Assembly (NCBI RefSeq): GCF_001419765.1
Contig: NZ_LIRK01000183.1
Location: forward strand, 1-44,590
Origin: Streptomyces torulosus
GTDB taxonomy: Bacteria; Actinomycetota; Actinomycetes; Streptomycetales; Streptomycetaceae
Length of the DNA stretch: 44,590 nt
Direction: 5' to 3'
Within the stretch, counting starts at the first letter, position 1. Every line of letters starts with the position of its first letter. The translations under genes were made by a program, and so were the position numbers. Shown in pieces: positions 42,159-44,590 of the stretch. The notes under the pieces were generated by a model, which saw nothing but the letters and a program-made list of their open reading frames with translations, had not been told where the DNA came from and did not search any database.

Positions 42159-44540
42159 ATGACCAAGGTCGAACACCAGAACGTCACCGTACTTTCCGAC
42201 GCCGAGCTGCGCACCCTGGACGCCCACTGGAGGGCCGCCAACTACCTGGCCGCCGGACAGATCTACCTGATGGCGAACCCCCTGCTGAACGAGCCGCTGC
42301 GGCCGGAGCACATCAAACCGCGGCTCCTCGGCCACTGGGGCACCTCGCCCGGCCTCAACCTCGTGCACACCCACCTCAACCGAGTGATCAAGGCACGCGG
42401 ACTGGACGCGCTGTGCGTCTGGGGCCCCGGCCACGGCGGGCCGTCCGTGCTCGCCAACTCCTGGCTGGAGGGCAGCTACAGCGAGATCTACCCCGACGTC
42501 CCGCGGGACGCGCAGGGCATGGAGCGGCTGTTCCGGCAGTTCTCCTTCCCCGGCGGGGTGCCGAGCCATGTCGCCCCGGAGACCCCCGGCTCCATCCACG
42601 AGGGCGGCGAACTCGGCTACTCGCTGGCCCACGCGTACGGCGCCGCCTTCGACAACCCCGGCCTGCTGGTCGCCTGTGTGATCGGCGACGGGGAGGCGGA
42701 GACCGGGCCGCTGGCGGCCGCCTGGCACTCGAACAAGTTCCTGGACCCGGTGCACGACGGCGCGGTCCTGCCGATCCTCCACCTCAACGGCTACAAGATC
42801 GCCAACCCGACCGTCCTCTCCCGCCTCCCCGAGAGCGAGTTGGACGCACTCCTGCGGGGCTACGGGCACGTCCCGATCCATGTGACCGGCGACGACCCGG
42901 CGCAGGTGCACCGCGCGATGGCCGCGGCCCTCGACGAGGCCCTCGACCGGATCGCCCTCATGCAGCGCACCGCCCGTGAGGACGGCGTCACCGAGCGCGT
43001 GCACTGGCCGGTGATCGTGCTGCGCACCCCGAAGGGCTGGACCGGCCCCGCCGAGGTCGACGGGGAGCCCGTCGAGGGAACCTGGCGCGCCCACCAGGTC
43101 CCGCTCGCCGGGGTACGGGAGAACCCGGACCACCTGCGGCAGTTGGAGGCGTGGCTGCGGTCGTACCGGCCGCAGGACCTGTTCGGCCCCGACGGCCGGC
43201 CCGTCCCCGACGTCCTCGCCTGCGTCCCCGAGGGTCCCCGCCGCCTCGGCGCCACCCCGCACGCCAACGGCGGTCTCCTCGTCCGCGACCTGCCCGTCCG
43301 CTCCCTCGACGACTTCGCCGTCCCGGTGGAGAAGCCCGGCACCACCCTCCACGAGCCGACCCGGGTCCTCGGCGGCCTCCTGGAGGCGGTCATGAACGAC
43401 ACCCGCTCCCGCCGGGACTTCCGGGTCGTCGGCCCGGACGAGACGGCCTCCAACCGCCTCCAGGCCGTCTTCGACGCCAGCGGCAAGGCCTGGCAGGCCC
43501 AGATGCTGCCGGTGGACGAGCACCTGGACCGGCACGGCCGGGTGCTGGAGATCCTCTCCGAGCACACCTGCCAGGGCTGGCTGGAGGGCTACCTCCTCAC
43601 CGGCCGGCACGGCCTGTTCTCCTGCTACGAGGCGTTCGTCCACATCGTCGACTCCATGGTCAACCAGCACATCAAATGGCTGCGGACCTCCCGCGAGCTG
43701 CCCTGGCGGGCCCCCATCGCCTCCCTCAACTACCTGCTCACCTCCCATGTGTGGCGCCAGGACCACAACGGCTTCTCCCACCAGGACCCCGGCTTCGTCG
43801 ACCACGTCCTGAACAAGAGCCCCGAGGTGGTCCGGGTCTATCTGCCGCCGGACGCCAACACCCTGCTCTCCGTCGCGGACCACGTCCTGCGCAGCCGGGA
43901 CTACGTCAACGTCGTCGTAGCGGGCAAGCAGCCCTGCTACGACTGGCTGTCCTTGGACGAGGCCCGCGCCCACTGCGCGCGCGGCGCGGGCATCTGGGAC
44001 TGGGCCGGCACGGAGAACGGCGGCGAACCCGACGTCGTCCTCGCCTGCGCCGGCGACGTCCCCACGCAGGAGGTGCTGGCCGCCGCGCAACTGCTACGCC
44101 GGCACCTGCCCGGACTCGCCGTGCGCGTGGTGAACGTCGTCGACATGACCCGGCTGCTGCCGCGGGAGGAACACCCGCACGGGATGAGCGACTTCGAGTA
44201 CGACGGGCTGTTCACCACCGACAAACCGGTGATCTTCGCCTACCACGGCTACCCGTGGCTGATCCACCGCCTCGCCTACCGCCGCACCGGCCACCGGAAC
44301 CTGCACGTCCGCGGCTACAAGGAGTCCGGCACGACGACCACACCGTTCGACATGGTCGTCCGCAACGACCTCGACCGCTACCGCCTGGTCATGGACGTCA
44401 TCGACCGCGTCCCCGGCCTCGCCGTGCGCGCCGCCGCCGTACGGCAGCGGATGGCCGACGCCCGGACCCGCCACCACGCCTGGATCCGCGAGCACGGCAC
44501 CGACCTGCCCGAGGTCGCCGACTGGGCCTGGAACGCCTGA
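42159..44540 (+). CDS. xfp: Phosphoketolase (xylulose-5-P/fructose-6-P)
   Basis: 793 residues from ATG 42159, the full family length. N-terminal ThDP-binding domain: [60 protein letters not shown] and [15 protein letters not shown]; middle domain: [56 protein letters not shown]-terminal domain: [20 protein letters not shown] and [20 protein letters not shown]. It cleaves sugar phosphates with Pi to acetyl-phosphate, giving ATP without the full glycolytic route. It is divergent from ppk2. A long hairpin follows the stop. Confidence 0.97.
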   Translation: MTKVEHQNVTVLSDAELRTLDAHWRAANYLAAGQIYLMANPLLNEPLRPEHIKPRLLGHWGTSPGLNLVHTHLNRVIKARGLDALCVWGPGHGGPSVLANSWLEGSYSEIYPDVPRDAQGMERLFRQFSFPGGVPSHVAPETPGSIHEGGELGYSLAHAYGAAFDNPGLLVACVIGDGEAETGPLAAAWHSNKFLDPVHDGAVLPILHLNGYKIANPTVLSRLPESELDALLRGYGHVPIHVTGDDPAQVHRAMAAALDEALDRIALMQRTAREDGVTERVHWPVIVLRTPKGWTGPAEVDGEPVEGTWRAHQVPLAGVRENPDHLRQLEAWLRSYRPQDLFGPDGRPVPDVLACVPEGPRRLGATPHANGGLLVRDLPVRSLDDFAVPVEKPGTTLHEPTRVLGGLLEAVMNDTRSRRDFRVVGPDETASNRLQAVFDASGKAWQAQMLPVDEHLDRHGRVLEILSEHTCQGWLEGYLLTGRHGLFSCYEAFVHIVDSMVNQHIKWLRTSRELPWRAPIASLNYLLTSHVWRQDHNGFSHQDPGFVDHVLNKSPEVVRVYLPPDANTLLSVADHVLRSRDYVNVVVAGKQPCYDWLSLDEARAHCARGAGIWDWAGTENGGEPDVVLACAGDVPTQEVLAAAQLLRRHLPGLAVRVVNVVDMTRLLPREEHPHGMSDFEYDGLFTTDKPVIFAYHGYPWLIHRLAYRRTGHRNLHVRGYKESGTTTTPFDMVVRNDLDRYRLVMDVIDRVPGLAVRAAAVRQRMADARTRHHAWIREHGTDLPEVADWAWNA

Positions 44541-44590
44541 GGGCCGCCGTCCACCGGTGGAAACACCCTCCACCGGTGGACCGACGGCCC
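44541..44590 (+). terminator. Long hairpin terminator after phosphoketolase
   Basis: Immediately after the stop, GGGCCG and GTCCACCGGTGG (44541-44560) pair with CCACCGGTGGAC and CGGCCC (44570-44590) around a 9-nt loop, with small internal bulges (CC and CGA). TCCACCGGTGGA is itself palindromic and present twice. The structure reaches the window end, so any tail is not visible. Confidence 0.85.

Noticed and set aside
42153..44090. Long open frame antisense to phosphoketolase.
   Set aside because: High GC keeps antisense frames open; the translation is low-complexity Gly/Val/Ala/Asp without domains, whereas the sense protein is a full, well-conserved enzyme.

Overview
The window is high-GC DNA with Streptomyces-type codon use, divergent and overlapping (ATGA) gene pairs, SARP and PucR regulators, many two-component systems and hairpin terminators without T-tracts. 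It is almost certainly chromosomal Streptomyces sequence (inference from gene content; no rRNA or tRNA gene was seen).

Layout. (1) 1-4.3 kb: an IS701-like transposase homologue lacking the usual catalytic Asp pair, a GAF-PucR regulator and a SARP regulator; a hexanucleotide array lies between the two regulators. (2) 4.3-14.3 kb, an accessory, decaying region: three paralogous DUF418/HGSNAT-like membrane proteins, two of them (first and third) with a conserved 72-bp leader at the same distance from the start codon. Between them lie a secreted SGNH hydrolase whose ricin-type lectin domain has been cut off by nonsense and frameshift mutations, a shredded GH31 glycosidase, a frameshifted histidine kinase fused by a deletion to a truncated membrane gene, and a TetR gene beheaded by an IS5-type remnant. 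(3) 15-25.2 kb, a compact and apparently intact cluster: a GT-C-like membrane protein, a membrane molybdoenzyme with an internal twin-arginine motif, a small membrane protein, a GT2-DUF2064-methyltransferase operon, an OmpR-type two-component system, an NAD-dependent epimerase, a DM13 protein and a second sulfite-oxidase-like molybdoenzyme. Four copies of an 18-bp box (GTMA-N7-GTMA, with TTTCGT or TTCCGT before the second half) sit in its promoter regions, suggesting that the response regulator controls the whole set. This is the best candidate here for an undescribed envelope glycan/redox system. (4) 25.2-34.4 kb: DUF4287 and DUF1707 proteins, a truncated KdpE copy followed by KdpD-KdpE without kdpFABC, YnfA, CorA and a long SMI1/KNR4 protein. 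(5) 34.8-38.1 kb: YceI with a divergent MarR regulator and candidate operators, an isochorismatase-GlxA operon and gene fragments. (6) 38.2-44.6 kb: a dormancy/hypoxia-type module (flavohemoprotein, pyridoxamine-oxidase-like protein, DevR-type regulator, PPK2, phosphoketolase) with GGGCC-type palindromes upstream of its first three genes.

How the genes may work together. The 15-25 kb cluster carries what would be expected for charging a lipid-linked sugar (GT2, DUF2064, epimerase), using it outside the membrane (GT-C) and coupling it to extracytoplasmic redox chemistry (two Mo-cofactor proteins, DM13). The right-hand module fits the redox/hypoxia response led by DevR/DosR-type regulators. All functional statements come from reading motifs by eye; no database search was run.
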